Origin: Auriscalpium vulgare | Taxonomy: Eukaryota > Basidiomycota > Agaricomycetes > Russulales > Auriscalpiaceae | Length of the DNA stretch: 64,000 bases | Direction of reading: 5' to 3' | Assembly: GCA_019915015.1 (NCBI GenBank) | Contig: JAHBBC010000014.1 | Span: 1,116,001 to 1,180,000, forward strand | Shown: one piece after another, positions 25,418-36,974 of the stretch | Layout: each line of letters begins with the position of its first letter | How positions within the stretch are numbered: position 1 is the first letter of the stretch | Notes under the pieces: model-generated | Told to the model about the DNA's origin: nothing | Seen by the model: the letters and a program-made list of their open reading frames with translations, nothing else | Databases searched by the model: none | Made by a program: the position numbers and the translations under genes

Positions 25418-26764
25418 TTAGCTTGTGACATCGCTCACACATTCCCACCCTCCCTTGAGATTCTCCTTCCATAATGTCACCTTGCCATCACCGCAGCTGA
25501 CGGCCAGGATGTTGCCGGCGAGGCTCCAGGAGACGCGCCACACGACGTCGGGAAACTTGCCGGCAGGAGCGCCTGTAGGAGAGATGCCCGAGGGATCGAG
25601 CGCGGTCTTTACCCAGGGCGCGGTCGGCGAGTCTTTTGTCCAGATCAACACCGTCTTATCCTGCGTACCGCAGGTCAGCCCTCATATTCAGCCATCTAGA
25701 TGATGTGCTGCACGCACCTGCGACGCAGTCGCGATGTAGCTCCTTGGCAACCCGATGTTCGGAGCCCACGCCACGTCACGCACCCAGTCAGTGTGCCCCT
25801 CGAGCACGTCCTCCTCACCCCACGTCTGTGTATCCTCGCTAAAACCCCAGATTTTGACGACATTGTCGCACCCTGCGCTGGCGAAGCGCTTCACCGGCGC
25901 TGGGCGCGTGGGCGCGGGCTGGCCGGGCGCGACGGGTGTCGGCGTGATGAGCGCGCCGGGGCGCGTCGCCGGAGCCCACGAGACAGCATTGCATCCGATC
26001 GCATGGGCCTCAAAGACATCGGCGCCCCACTGGCCGTCGTCTGTGATGTGAGGACGGAGATTGGCTGATGTGCGGTAGAACGGGGAGGTAGGGTACGTAC
26101 TTTTGAAGGTGAGTACTGAGACTTTGCCGTCGGAGGAGGCGCAAGCGAGAATAGCGCCGAGTTCGTGCGGGGCCCAGGAGACAGAGTTGACTGGGTGCGG
26201 GTCGGGCGGGAGGCGTGAGGCTGGGGAAGATGGGAAGACAATGCGGGACGTACCAGACGCAGCGTGCAATGAGTGCTCTTTGATCCTCTGCCACCCCTGC
26301 GTCGGTGGTTGTTGCTCCTTCCAGATGAACACCTTGCCATCGTACGAGCACGACGCCAGGATGTGTCCGTACTTTGGATGCGCCCAGGCGACCTGCCACA
26401 CGGGGCCAGTGTGCCTGCCTCGGGCAGTCAGTTCAGGAATCAGCCGGCGGAATCCGCAAAACGCACCCCTTGAGTGTTTGGCCTGCACCACGCTGCGCCT
26501 CGCCATCAACGACGTCAAAGACCTTGACAGTGCGGTCGGAAGAGCAGGTCGCGAGTCGCTTGCCATAGTAGTCCAGTTGCGCATCGTGCTAGACCATTGG
26601 CAACCTATGAGATGACCAGACTGGGATGCAGGCTGTTACGCACAATCATGTCTTCATGGCTAGTTTCGATAGGTACCGGGTCGGCAGGCGCCTGCCAAAG
26701 ACCGCATACGTTCAGCAACGAAGCCGGCTAGCTTCTTGACACCACGTCGGGTCAGACGCACCAT
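25418..26764 (-). CDS. SEC13: SEC13, COPII coat and nuclear pore beta-propeller
   Basis: Seven coding exons, 329 residues: 26764-26762, 26691-26644, 26588-26467, 26414-26254, 26190-26101, 26040-25718, 25660-25418. The reading is [17 protein letters not shown], then [20 protein letters not shown] and [19 protein letters not shown]. It continues [42 protein letters not shown] and ends [20 protein letters not shown]. That is the six-bladed SEC13 propeller, which is completed by a blade from SEC31 or Nup145C/Nup96. Roles are ER-to-Golgi coat assembly, nuclear pore outer ring and SEACAT nutrient signalling. Exon 1 contributes only the ATG, directly followed by GTGCGT. A Pro-rich insertion (about 25 residues) sits in the blade-4 region. 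It ends convergently 242 bp from MEF1. Confidence 0.94.
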
Positions 26765-27426
26765 GTCGCTGTGTTGGAAGTCAAGAGAGTGTCGGTCGGA
26801 CTACGTCGTGGACGCGCTTTCATTCCCGGACGGCAGACGTGTTCGGTCCACGTCACGATTTGGTCACATATAGGTGACGCTGTGACGCTGCCAGGTTAGT
26901 ACTCTCACTGCTGAGTCTCAGACTCTCATGCTAGCCTGTTCAAGTGCCTCTGATTGCAACGAATTCTGCATGCCATAAAGCTCATCGCGATGATTCCATC
27001 AAGAGCGGGATTTGACCAGTACACTTACAAATTTAAAGGCATCACCTCCTTCCCGCCGACTGCCTACCAAGCGGCTACTTCTTTGAGGCTTAAGCAACAC
27101 GGCGATTTTACGCCGCTCTGACTATGTCAGGTGCGTCCGCTGTATCATCATCTTGAGTTCAGTCGGAAAGCAGCTGGACGCCTGCAGGACTCCAACTTGA
27201 CCTTTCTCCGAGGTTTATCCGCATCCACCCAGCCATCGCGGTATTCTACCCGCACACAGTAGGAGTGTGCCTACCACATTCGGTCTCGCCAAACGATCAC
27301 ACGGACAGCGACATGGGGTAACGTGTCATGGTCGGGACGCCCGTGCTTGTATAAGGGCAATGTCAGGGGGAAATGGCCGCTTACCACTGCTGCTCCTTGG
27401 TCGCACCCATCTACCTCTTCACGCCA
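26765..27426. other. divergent intergenic region SEC13 / MFS
   Basis: Holds the SEC13 5' leader (minus) and the MFS promoter (plus). Repeated GTGACGC / GTCACG words occur near 26850-26895. An in-frame upstream ATG for the transporter at 27373 would add 18 residues with no family counterpart, so it is not used. Confidence 0.4.
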
Positions 27427-29550
27427 ATGACTACTGTCACCGTCGCCTCCCTTCGTGCAGATGGAAGTAGCGCCCCGGAAGATATAGAGCTTTCCCTTCG
27501 CCCAGGTCTGCTACCGGGCTTTGTCGAGCCAGACATTGGCAAGGGCGTCAAGGATGCGGAAGTGTCTCCCGCCGTTGACGTCCAGTCGTCGTCTATCGAC
27601 CGTGGCGGCGCTGATGCCACCCGGATGGACACACAAAGCATCAAGGCGAGCTCGAAGTGGACAGCGCGCATACAAATGGGTGCAATCTGTTGGGCAATGT
27701 TTCTCCTTGGATGGAACGACGGCACTAGCGGTCCTTTGCTGCCGAGAATGCAGCAGGAATATCATGTCAGTGTGTTGAGTCCCCAGCTCCTGTATCGGAG
27801 CTGACGGCCGTGTGTGCGATTGGGGGACAGGTCAACTTTTTCGTTGTTTCGCTCATATTCGTCGCAAACTGCGTCGTCAGTGTGTTGATCGCTTCTGCCC
27901 TTCATAGCTTCATCTACCTTTTCGCAGGGTATCATCACAGGCAGTCTCGTCAATGTGTATCTGAACGAGAAAATTGGCTTCGGGAAGGTTCGTCCAACTT
28001 GATCTTGACGAGTATGTTCCCCTCTCACCCAACGGTGGATTTTTTCAGATTTTAGCTCTTGGTGACTGACGCACTAGCCCGAACAGAGTGTCCACTGACA
28101 TGCATTTATCCAGGTGGCACGTTGTCCATGATAGCATACGCAATACAAGCACCAGCTCCACCTTTCCCCGTATTCGTCCTGTCGTACGTTCTACAAGGAT
28201 TCTCAGGATCTTTCATGGTGAGCCTCTAGCTGTCATGCTCGCGTCTAAGTGTACCGAGCTCACACTTCAGCAGGATGCACATGCGAATGGTTATGTCGTC
28301 AGCTTGAAAAACCAATCGTCGAGTCTCGGAATCGCGCACTCTGTTTACGGTCAGAACAGCTTTCTACTTTGCACACGTCATATGCGACCAACATCTCTCC
28401 ACACCCAGGTATCGGCGCCTTTGCTGCCCCTTTGGTTGCCACGCAATTCAGCCAAATGCGACGTTGGTCGTTCCAGTACCTGGTGTCTCTCGGGATATCC
28501 ACTCTGAATCTGGCGATAATTATCGCCGTATTCCGCTTTCGAACTCAGAACGGTATGAAAAACGACCAACTGTCAAGAGACTGACTGACTGATCAATGTT
28601 TTCCCTGCGCTGCGCTTGAGCAGAGTGCCTGTCGGAAATTGGAGAGACAATCAGCGAGCCGAACACCAGCTCGGACAATATGTACCGCCAAATTTTCCGC
28701 AGTCGGACCGTACACTTGTTCGCCCTTTTCCTGCTGGCCTATGTCGGTGTAGAAGTAACGATCGGAGGTACGTGCTGATATGTTGAAGGATTCCTGACTG
28801 TGAGGTCTCACTCGATCCCCGGAATAATCAATCAAGGATGGGCTGTAACATACACCATCCAAGTACGTCATGGAGGACCGGCGTCGGGTTATATTTCCTC
28901 TGGCTTCTTTGGAGGTGAGCAGCGTCTGTGACGTTATAGTATAAGTTCAGTATGGTTGAGGAAGTGATACCTAGGTCTCGCTTTGGGCCGCGTCGCACTT
29001 CTGTGGGTGAATGCGAAGGTGTTTCTGCTTTAACGATACTCTGCCCAGTGCTGACGCTAACAATCGACTCCAGCTCGGCAACCGCCGCGCAGTGCTCGTC
29101 TACGTCGTCCTGGCCATAGGGTACGTCTGATTTGAACCAACTCCCAGTGTTGTGTCTTAGGTTAACCGCCCTTCAACAAGCCTTGAACTCGTTGTCTGGC
29201 TTGTCCCCTCTCTCATCTCGGGCGCCGTCTCCATCGCGCTTATCGGCCTCATTCTTGGACCCATATTCCCTATCGTCATGAGCGAGACGAGCAAGGTCGT
29301 GCCGCGCTCTATCCTGACCGCCACAATCGGCTGGATCGCAGCGTTTGGAAACACGGGATCCGCCGCACTTCCGCTCGCGACGGGAGTGCTCGCGCAAGCT
29401 AAGGGTATCTGGACTCTCCAGCCTCTGTGAGTCGTGGCACACCCATACCGTTCTCGCACCTGAGCTGACCACCGTAGCATGATTTCGATACTGGCATTCA
29501 TGGTCATACTGTGGCTTTTCATTCCAAAGGCCCGCGAGCGTATCGACTGA
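27427..29550 (+). CDS. MFS transporter, fungal BSC6-like
   Basis: Thirteen exons, 471 residues: 27427-27765, 27831-27875, 27928-27987, 28049-28061, 28114-28217, 28271-28349, 28409-28552, 28624-28767, 28837-28914, 28975-29018, 29074-29120, 29181-29426, 29478-29550. After a polar N-terminus of about 75 residues the first helix has MGAICWAMFLLGWNDGTSGP, then SLVNVYLNEKIGFGK, AIQAPAPPFPVFVLSYVLQG and QDAHANGYVVSLKNQS. Later helices include TQFSQMRRWSFQYLVSLG, SGFFGGLALGRVALLWVNAK and GPIFPIVMSETSKVVPRS. This is the pattern of a fungus-specific MFS branch annotated as BSC6 or general substrate transporters; the substrate is unknown. Exon 4 is 13 nt. Introns 1 and 2 start with the same 13 bases. 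Confidence 0.88.
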
Positions 29551-29866
29551 GGGGAAACAAATATTGTAATTCGATGTGCAATGCTGTGTTATAATGTAAA
29601 GTAATCTGCCACGAAGCGTCTCGAATCACATAAATGCGACCCGTCGAAGTTTCAGATACAAGCCAAATGCCTAGTAGGCAAAGTCAGTACATTGACAGAC
29701 AAGGATGTTCGATGTGGAAGCAGGAGAAGGGCCACATTTTGCAGAGTCCATTGACATTTGGTAAGAAGGAATGCTACAGCAAGGAGTGTTTAATCGTCGA
29801 GAATATGAGTTCGTGCTCAAGACGTCTCAAAATTGATGCACTGTACTGTCAAAAACAAGCAACGAT
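29551..29866. other. convergent 3' intergenic region
   Basis: Spacer between the MFS stop and the amylase stop. AT-rich, with ATAATGTAAAGTAAT-type sequence near 29590 suited to a polyadenylation region. No gene seen. Confidence 0.4.
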
Positions 29867-32800
29867 TTAGCGCCAGCTACTGCTCGTGCTCTGCGTCCCC
29901 GACGGCGGTGTCGTTAACATCCTGTTGGGGTCCGATTCCCAAGAAACCTGATCCAGCCCTGTATCAGCAAGCAGTCAGCGAGGACATTGTGCAGGGTGCT
30001 CACGCTGCCTCCATTGATGCGGATGAACTTATATTCAAACGCTGTGCTGCCCGGCAGGTCAACCGTCGCTGTCCATGTCGGATAGCTCGCCGACGAAAGA
30101 GGGATCTGCGGACAAAGACGTACTCAGTGCCTATGGTCTGACTAGACATGCGACGATGACGGGGAAACGCACCGCACTACTTGGATTCCACGAGCCTAGT
30201 TGAGGCAAGCTACCCACCAGGAAAATATTCTGGTATCATTTCGATGTCAGCCAACTGTCAGCGCTCTATATATCCATTGCTCGGGATCCACGCACCTCTC
30301 CGTATACAGTCGTCGCATATTCCGAAAACAACATGGACACCGTCCCCGACGAACCTGAGCCCCCACTCGAGCCACCTGAACCTGAGCCCAGGGCGCCCGT
30401 GTGGAGAGCAATGCCCGAGCGCGCAGCGACTGTCGCAGTGAACGTACCGCCAACGGCCACCGTATAGCTGGCCAATCAAATAGATTAGCTGGGCAGGTAC
30501 ATAACATGCTGGCAACCTACGAAGACCCAGTGCAGCTCCCCGCGGAAGCAGCCCCGCCCACGACATCGCAGTAGGATCCCGGAAGAAGCGAGGTCGAAAA
30601 TGTCGCAGTCCAAGCGGAGTCAGCGTTGTTGATCGCGACGAAGCCAAGGGAGCCTTGAACAGTCAATGATGTACCTGCTCAGAGAAACAATTCGCAAAGA
30701 GGTGTTCGACTACACACCGCGACCGAAAGCAATTTGTTGTGAGCTCGGAGAGACCCAGTTCGTCAACGCCGCAGCGCCGACATTGTTCCGGAAGCCCACC
30801 ATGCCCGCGATCGCGGACCACCGGTGTTGGCACAACCTAGTGAGGGGCGGACTGAAATGAGGTCCGGCCTAATGCTACACGCGACAAATAACGTACCAGC
30901 CGTTTGATCCACTGTTTCCTGAGCACGTTCCAGCACCTTTTACATAGCGTTAGATCACAACGAGAAAGGCCAAAGAACTCAAGTGGGTACAGACCACCGT
31001 TGGGCGCCCCTGCGTCGGCGTCCGTGAAACCGGAATAGCTCGAGAGGACGGATGGCGTCCCATACGGATGCGCACTGCCCGATCAGCAGGGTATGAGCCA
31101 CAGAGATTCCGTTCAATGTGCAGAGGTACTTACAGCGAGAAGACATGTGCCAGCGTGTAGGTGTTTGACGGTGAATTGGCGTTGAGCGATGCTCCATTCT
31201 GAGATATGTAGTTCAGCACGAGCTAAGTTGAAGACGTTGAACTGCAGCATGAACGCACCCTCTCAGTATCATGGTTGCTGACGAAGACGTTCGCCCCTGT
31301 GCCGGAAACCCAGCCTGCGGTCACATAATTAGCCAGGGGTTGAAGACGACAGGTGGATCGCGTACCCCTGTTGTCTAGGTTCTGCAGACCAGAAATCCCG
31401 GAGTTCGAAAAAGCATCTTGAATTGTCGAAGTGTAGCGGAATCTGATGCCATCAGCATTGACGGAGTCTCATAGCAGACTACATGGTTCAACGTACTCTT
31501 GCACGTCGCCTGCAGACGGTAGAGCATATGAGCGAAGTGAATGGAAGAAAAACTAATGACCTACCGATACTGGTAAACATGGCTGGGGTGATGGGCTCAC
31601 CAGAACCAAAGATAACCTGCCAAGGCGGCAAGGGGTCAGATAACGACTTTCCCTGTCGATGGAGTGGCGCGCGCACCTCCTGCGTGATGTACGGCTGCCT
31701 GGAGAAGCGAGAGACGATATTCGCGATGTCCGCTGGGGGCATATCTATAACCTCCATCAATTACAGCAGGCCAATGAGCAACGGCAGAGGACGCTCACGC
31801 TTCGCTGCGTCTAAACGCAAACCGTCCACGCCAAGACTGAGCAAGTCATTCGCATACTGCGCTAGCCTCGAGCGGACGTATTCTGTGTCTGTCGCAAGGC
31901 TGCCAGTCATCGCCACATCAGCAGATGGGTTACCCGGCGTGTACAGGGAAGAACGTACTCGGCGAGGTTGACGAGCTCACAAGTCTGTACCTCGACGGCA
32001 TTGTCATAGTTGACAATGTCATCGCCCGGCTCGAGACCGCAGTGGTGGAAGTCCTGTCAATGGCGCGCACGAGTGAGCCGGGGAAGAATGAATTATTGTA
32101 AAATTGCAGTGCTAACCTGGTATTGGTAGATGCCAGGGTATACATAGTGGGTGAATGCTGCAAGCGATGTAGCTGAGCAGGCTACCGGATTGATGTCTGA
32201 TGGACTACATACAGCTTCCAGCAACGCCCGATCCTGCGGATAAACATCAGCTGCTTATCCTGATCGAGATGCAGCGCCTCAGAGAGTACGCACCCGAATC
32301 AATCCCGGCCATGTGGTTGAATATCGTATCTATGAGTACCGTTTCGCCGCATGCGTGAGCTCCTGATGAAGAGATATCGGGCTCCAATGACGCGCGCACG
32401 TACCGGCTACGACACCGACGCCGGCGGCATGACAAGAATTGATCATGTTTTGATACTGGGATCTATTGCCGCGCTTCGAGGTGATGGTGTAGGAAACCGG
32501 CTGATAATCTGTCCACCACTGGGTTCCTGTGACCAGCAGGAATTCAGAGGTTGAATGCCTCGATACATTGTAAAAACGGTGTTCTACGCACCTGTGATGT
32601 GTTCCTGCGCAGGGCTCGCTGCACTCCAGGTATAAGTACGGGTGGGGATATGGGACCGGTGAACGGGTTATTACCCTGAACGAACCCATACCCTGTCGCC
32701 TGCGATGAGCTCTCAAAAAAACACACATGGATACCAACGAGCTTACCTGCTGGACCAAGGAAATTAGTACATTCCGCGGCAATGCTGTCCCACGTCCACT

Positions 32801-32989
32801 CGAACATCTGTGCAATGACCGCTACAGCAATCGATCTCAGTCACTTGGTGCAGCTGACAAGAAAGTCGACGTACGCCTGGTGCCCGACGGTGCGCGGGAT
32901 GCGATGATGTTGGCAGGCCCGGAGGTCGCCAGCCCCGCCATGGTCAGGACGACTGTGAGGTCAGCAGGGGCCACACGGAGTCTCATGCT
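29867..32989 (-). CDS. secreted alpha-amylase, GH13 with C-terminal CBM20
   Basis: Twenty-four coding exons spliced in phase give 595 residues. Exons: 32989-32875, 32821-32747, 32692-32675, 32618-32592, 32526-32404, 32329-32294, 32233-32213, 32157-32117, 32053-31959, 31899-31799, 31744-31677, 31616-31565, 31509-31497, 31442-31366, 31314-31259, 31198-31134, 31074-30995, 30936-30897, 30836-30718, 30674-30521, 30467-30296, 30229-30173, 30105-30004, 29947-29867. A signal peptide is followed by [19 protein letters not shown]13 regions are [14 protein letters not shown] (nucleophile Asp214), YITQE (acid/base Glu240) and FVSNHD (Asp303). A Ser/Gly linker joins CBM20, seen as [20 protein letters not shown] and [12 protein letters not shown]. 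It hydrolyses internal alpha-1,4 links of starch, bound through CBM20. It is convergent with the MFS gene; the product is not sugar-linked to it by any direct evidence. Confidence 0.94.
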
Positions 32990-34680
32990 GGGATGAGAGT
33001 ACGCAGTGGGGGAGAAGGGGGTGAACAACAACGAGCAGACGGGCCCTATCTATATAGGAAAGAGGCTAGCGGTGAGGCTAGCAGACCCGCCCGCTGATCT
33101 GCGACATCGCTACAATGGAATGGAGCGTCAGCCTGCTTCGCGACGCCGGGGGAGTTGGTATGCAGCTGTCGGGCATGCGAGGCGAGTACATAGAAGGAGA
33201 TGACGTCCCGCGCCCATGTGGCCGTCGGCAAAACGCCACAAGGCACTCGTGCTTCGGGGTCAGTCGGTGCCCCGGCTGACCGCAACTCGTCCAGCTTCGC
33301 TCATCATCGCCGTCGAATCGAGCTGGAGATAGATAGTTGACAACCGCACGGATACTTATAAGATGCGAACGCTACTATTGGAGCTGGCGCGTGGTAGGAG
33401 CAGCCGACCTGCATAGCGCATCGGGGCTCGGAATAAGTATGGCTCCGACCCCGGAGGTCTACAGTAACGTCTCGGAACTGGGACTGGTCTCGGGGCAAAG
33501 GAATTCGGCCGCCCATTGGGATGGGAACCATCGCGTCGCGTGCACAGATGGCTGTCGTATGCATGTGGGCAGGAAGAACGTCATGGGGGCGAAGGCTGTG
33601 TGAAGGGATCGCTGGCCAGAGGCGCGTGAACGGACGCTTGCTGTAAAGTCCAGCCTGGAAGAGTCAGGTATGCTTTCAGACCTCGAGCGACTCGTAGGCA
33701 CCTCGCCACGTCGCCCTCGACGACGACGACGACGATTTGGACATGACCGCGCACTTCACGACCCCGGGCGCATCTCCCTTGCCAGCGTCGGCTGCGTTTC
33801 GTTGATCAGCGGCTGCCTCTCTGCCGCATCCTGCGCTGGGTCGTCCTCCGCACCACCCCAGCCGCATGCGCACTGTGTAAACGAGTGTCCTAGACGGCCC
33901 CACCAGGTCAAAACGGGAGGTTGCGCGATCGGGTCACCACGTACGGACTGAGGTAAAGTCGATGCATATGCCTGCGCATACATCGAGGCAGGCGACGCAT
34001 GCTGTTGAGAAGCACACGGTGAGCGGGTTCTCAGACATCGCAGATGATCGTTGGACGAGCAGGTGAGCGGTAGTGTATGTTTGTCCGGGTGCTTGTGGGA
34101 CTCCGCAAGCAGACCAGGCGGCATTTGCCGGAGTCGCCGCGCGCCTCTGCACCTTTGAACTTTCAAGCTTCAAACTTTCAAGTTCAAGGGACGAACGTCC
34201 AATGGGAGCCGATTTCTACTCAATCTCGATCCCTTTCAAGTCTGAGCTTGAACGCAGTCGATGCGTTTAAGTTACCAGTTAGAGAGACACGTGTCACGTT
34301 ACCGTGTTGCGTCATTGGCCGAGTGCGCCGATTTCGTCCTGCAGGCGTTGGCCTGGCCATGGCAGTATCTGGCGTTCGACGTGCTGCTGCGACCACGCTC
34401 TCCTGCAGCACAACGACATACTCGCTGCGGCAGAGACGACTCGGAGGTGGTGCCGGCGGGCGCTAGCGGCTGAGGCTATCGGCCAGGGCTCGGAGTCGGG
34501 AGCCTGAGGAAGGTAATCAGGTGCCCGATCTATTCATAGCTCCACTGGCGTGTTTGTAGCCCTCCAGCGTTCTTGCACAAACGCCCGAACCTTCCTTCTG
34601 ACTCTCATCGCCCCGTCCGACCTCTGAGCTGTCCTCTCCGGTCTTCGTCTCGCTGACTATCACCACCACCGGTTCCCGCC
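32990..34680. other. divergent intergenic region amylase / chitin deacetylase
   Basis: 1.7 kb with no convincing gene. It must contain both promoters. Features seen: an imperfect palindrome at 34155-34187 with 8-bp arms TTGAACTT / AAGTTCAA and the direct repeat AACTTTCAAG; and a perfect GACACGTGTC palindrome at 34286-34295. The amylase TATA-like TATCTATATA lies near 33047, about 60 bp upstream of its ATG. Confidence 0.45.
34155..34187. repeat. imperfect palindrome with internal direct repeat
   Basis: Arms TTGAACTT (34155-34162) and AAGTTCAA (34180-34187) are exact reverse complements; AACTTTCAAG occurs twice within the element. It lies about 500 bp upstream of the chitin deacetylase start. 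Confidence 0.6.
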
Positions 34681-36636
34681 ATGCGCCATTGGTCCGATAC
34701 CCACACCGCCGCGCTGCTCGTAGCTTCGCTCGCAGTGTCGGCCTTTGCCCAGGACCGCACCACAGAGCAAGGCGAGGCGCAGATCACTGGTATGAGCTTA
34801 CTTCCGCGCGTTCCGGTTCGCCGCAGCGGCGCGGCTCACCTCCGGCGCAGACCCGAACCAGGAATGCGCGCCATACTTCTACGCACCGTCATCAAATGCA
34901 ATCGAGAGCTTCCCACCCATCTGGACAGTCGCGACGCTCCTCGCGAGCGACACCGCTGGCCAGGCAAAGTGGAATAGCATCTCCGCGAGCATCCCGACCG
35001 ATATCCAGCCCAAAGGCCAGCCGAACGGGAGCACGATTGGTGTCACGTACGACACTGTCAACGACCCAGACTGCTGTGAGTCATTCCCTCCCTTTTCCAA
35101 CCCTGCGAGACATGCGCACCATGCATGCCGTGTGCATGCTAGTCGTGGGCGCGTGCTGCTCGCGGCACGCGCCCACCACCAAGCTTCCCAGATTTCACTT
35201 CATTTCTAAAAATATACTCTCCGATCCGTCGGCTTGCTCACTAACGCCCGATTTTCCGCAGGGTGGACGATACGTCAATGCACGACTCCGAAGCGCAGCG
35301 GCATCCCCTCGGACATTGCCAGCATCCCGGAGCCCAAGACGATGGGCTACGCGTTCGATGACGGCCCGAACTGCTCACACAACGCCTTTTACGACTTCCT
35401 CGCCTCCCAAAACCAAAAGGCGACTATGTTCTACATTGGGAGCAACGTCATGGACTGGCCTCTTGAGGCGCAGCGTGCGGTTGCGGACGGACACGAGATC
35501 GGAGCCCGTGAGTACACTTAATAATGATGCGGAGGATGATTGCTGAATTGATGCGCAGATACGTGGTCGCATCGCTACAGTGAGTACTTGCTCTGAGGGC
35601 GCGATACGTTGATACGATGTCGTTTGCAGTGACAGCCCTGGCAAGTCAAGACGCATTCGCCGAGCTGTGGTACACAGTGCGTCGTCCCTCCCACGCACTG
35701 CGATCAGTTCACTTATACGCCGCAGATGCAAGCCATCAAGCTCGTGACGGGTGTCACCCCAACCTCATGGCGCCCGCCCTTCGGAGACGTCGATGTGTGT
35801 GCTGCTCCATACCTCCTTCACAGCCATAGGAATTAAAGAAGTATACCCATTGCTCACGAATCATGCTTCACAGGACCGCATCCGCGCAATTGCCGCGGGG
35901 CTCGGCTTGGAGACGATCATCTGGAAGTACGACTCGAACGACTGGCGCAATGGCGTCAACGGCATTACGCCTGCGGATGTTGATGCCGACTACGGGTACT
36001 TCATCAGCAACTCCACGTCCGGGACGTTTAATACCGTGCGCTTCTGTCTGTCATCGGGTGGCGGGATCTACTAAACCGTGCTTCCGTCTCATGTTCAGGT
36101 CGGCGGCATCATGCTCACACACGAACTGAATAATTACACAATGTCGGAGGCGATAAAGTTCTACCCGCAACTCCAGAGCGCGTTCTCAGTGCGTGCTTTC
36201 TCTCTACTTTCCTCCGTTGTTTCCTACTGATCATGCACAATACAGCACATTGTCCCGATCGGTGTCGCGCTCAACAAAACGCGGCCTTACGTCGAAACGA
36301 ACTACTCCCTACCTTCGTTCTCTCAATGTGCGTCGTCATGCCTTTAGGTCTCTTGTAGTATACTGATTGCATATTGCGGCGCCAGACGTCGGCGGCACAA
36401 CAGCCACCAACGGCTCTAGCTCTTCTGGAGGTTCCAGTTCCGGCGGCTCTGGCACCAGCACCGCCAGCTCCAGCACCGCCAGCTCCAGCACCGCCAGCTC
36501 CAGCTCCGGCGGCTCAGGCTCTTCAGGCAGTAGTGGCAGTTCAAAAAGCAACGGCGCCGCAATCGCCGTCGCAGGCGTGACTCCGGGGCTCGTCGCGGGC
36601 GCTGCATTACTGATCGCGAGCCTCGCGTTGCGATGA
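34681..36636 (+). CDS. GPI-type chitin deacetylase (CE4)
   Basis: Ten exons, 433 residues: 34681-34789, 34851-35075, 35262-35507, 35559-35579, 35630-35676, 35726-35794, 35874-36035, 36099-36188, 36246-36327, 36386-36636. A signal peptide (ALLVASLAVSAFA) is followed by a Cys-containing N-terminal region and a complete NodB domain. Metal and catalytic motifs: AFDDGPN (Asp144/Asp145), HTWSH (194-198), RPPFGD (232-237), DSNDW and LTHEL. The C-terminus is Ser/Gly/Thr-rich with three STASS repeats, then a hydrophobic tail (PGLVAGAALLIASLALR) that predicts a GPI anchor. The enzyme converts chitin to chitosan in the cell wall. Intron 2 is 186 nt, three times the usual length here, and contains a perfect 12-bp hairpin. 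Confidence 0.95.
35145..35176. repeat. 12-bp perfect hairpin in a long intron
   Basis: GTGGGCGCGTGC (35145-35156) and GCACGCGCCCAC (35165-35176) are exact inverted repeats around an 8-base loop, inside intron 2 of the chitin deacetylase gene. Confidence 0.9.
36457..36501 (+). repeat. three 15-bp tandem repeats in chitin deacetylase
   Basis: AGCACCGCCAGCTCC occurs three times in a row and encodes STASS units of the wall-spanning Ser-rich stalk. Such stalks often vary in copy number between strains. Confidence 0.9.
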
Positions 36637-36974
36637 TCTATCTACTCGAGCTGTTTGATATCTAATTCTACATACCCGCTTACTGCGTCCACGGACTATG
36701 TATGCCTTCCCCTCACTGACTTTTTGCTTAATCACGTACGTATCTACGCCTCGAAACGACCCTCGGATTTTACGCGCGTTACTTTACTTGTATTCGCTTT
36801 GAGGATTCTGCTCACGACGATAACTAGAGTATCACTCCGTACCGTGTTCCATCATGTTGCGACGAACGGACTTTTATCCCAGTGAACAGTCTCGACTGTT
36901 GGACGAAGCTAGTACTCGTCACGCCGATATTCAACAGCTTGGATAATGCATCCCTGAGATTGATCACGATATGC
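36637..36974. other. convergent 3' intergenic region
   Basis: AT-richer spacer between the chitin deacetylase stop and the NUG1 stop. No gene seen. Confidence 0.4.

Noticed and set aside
36375..36600. Minus-strand leucine/glutamate-rich frame opposite the chitin deacetylase tail
   Set aside because: It is the antisense of the Ser/Gly repeats; the repeat creates the open frame.
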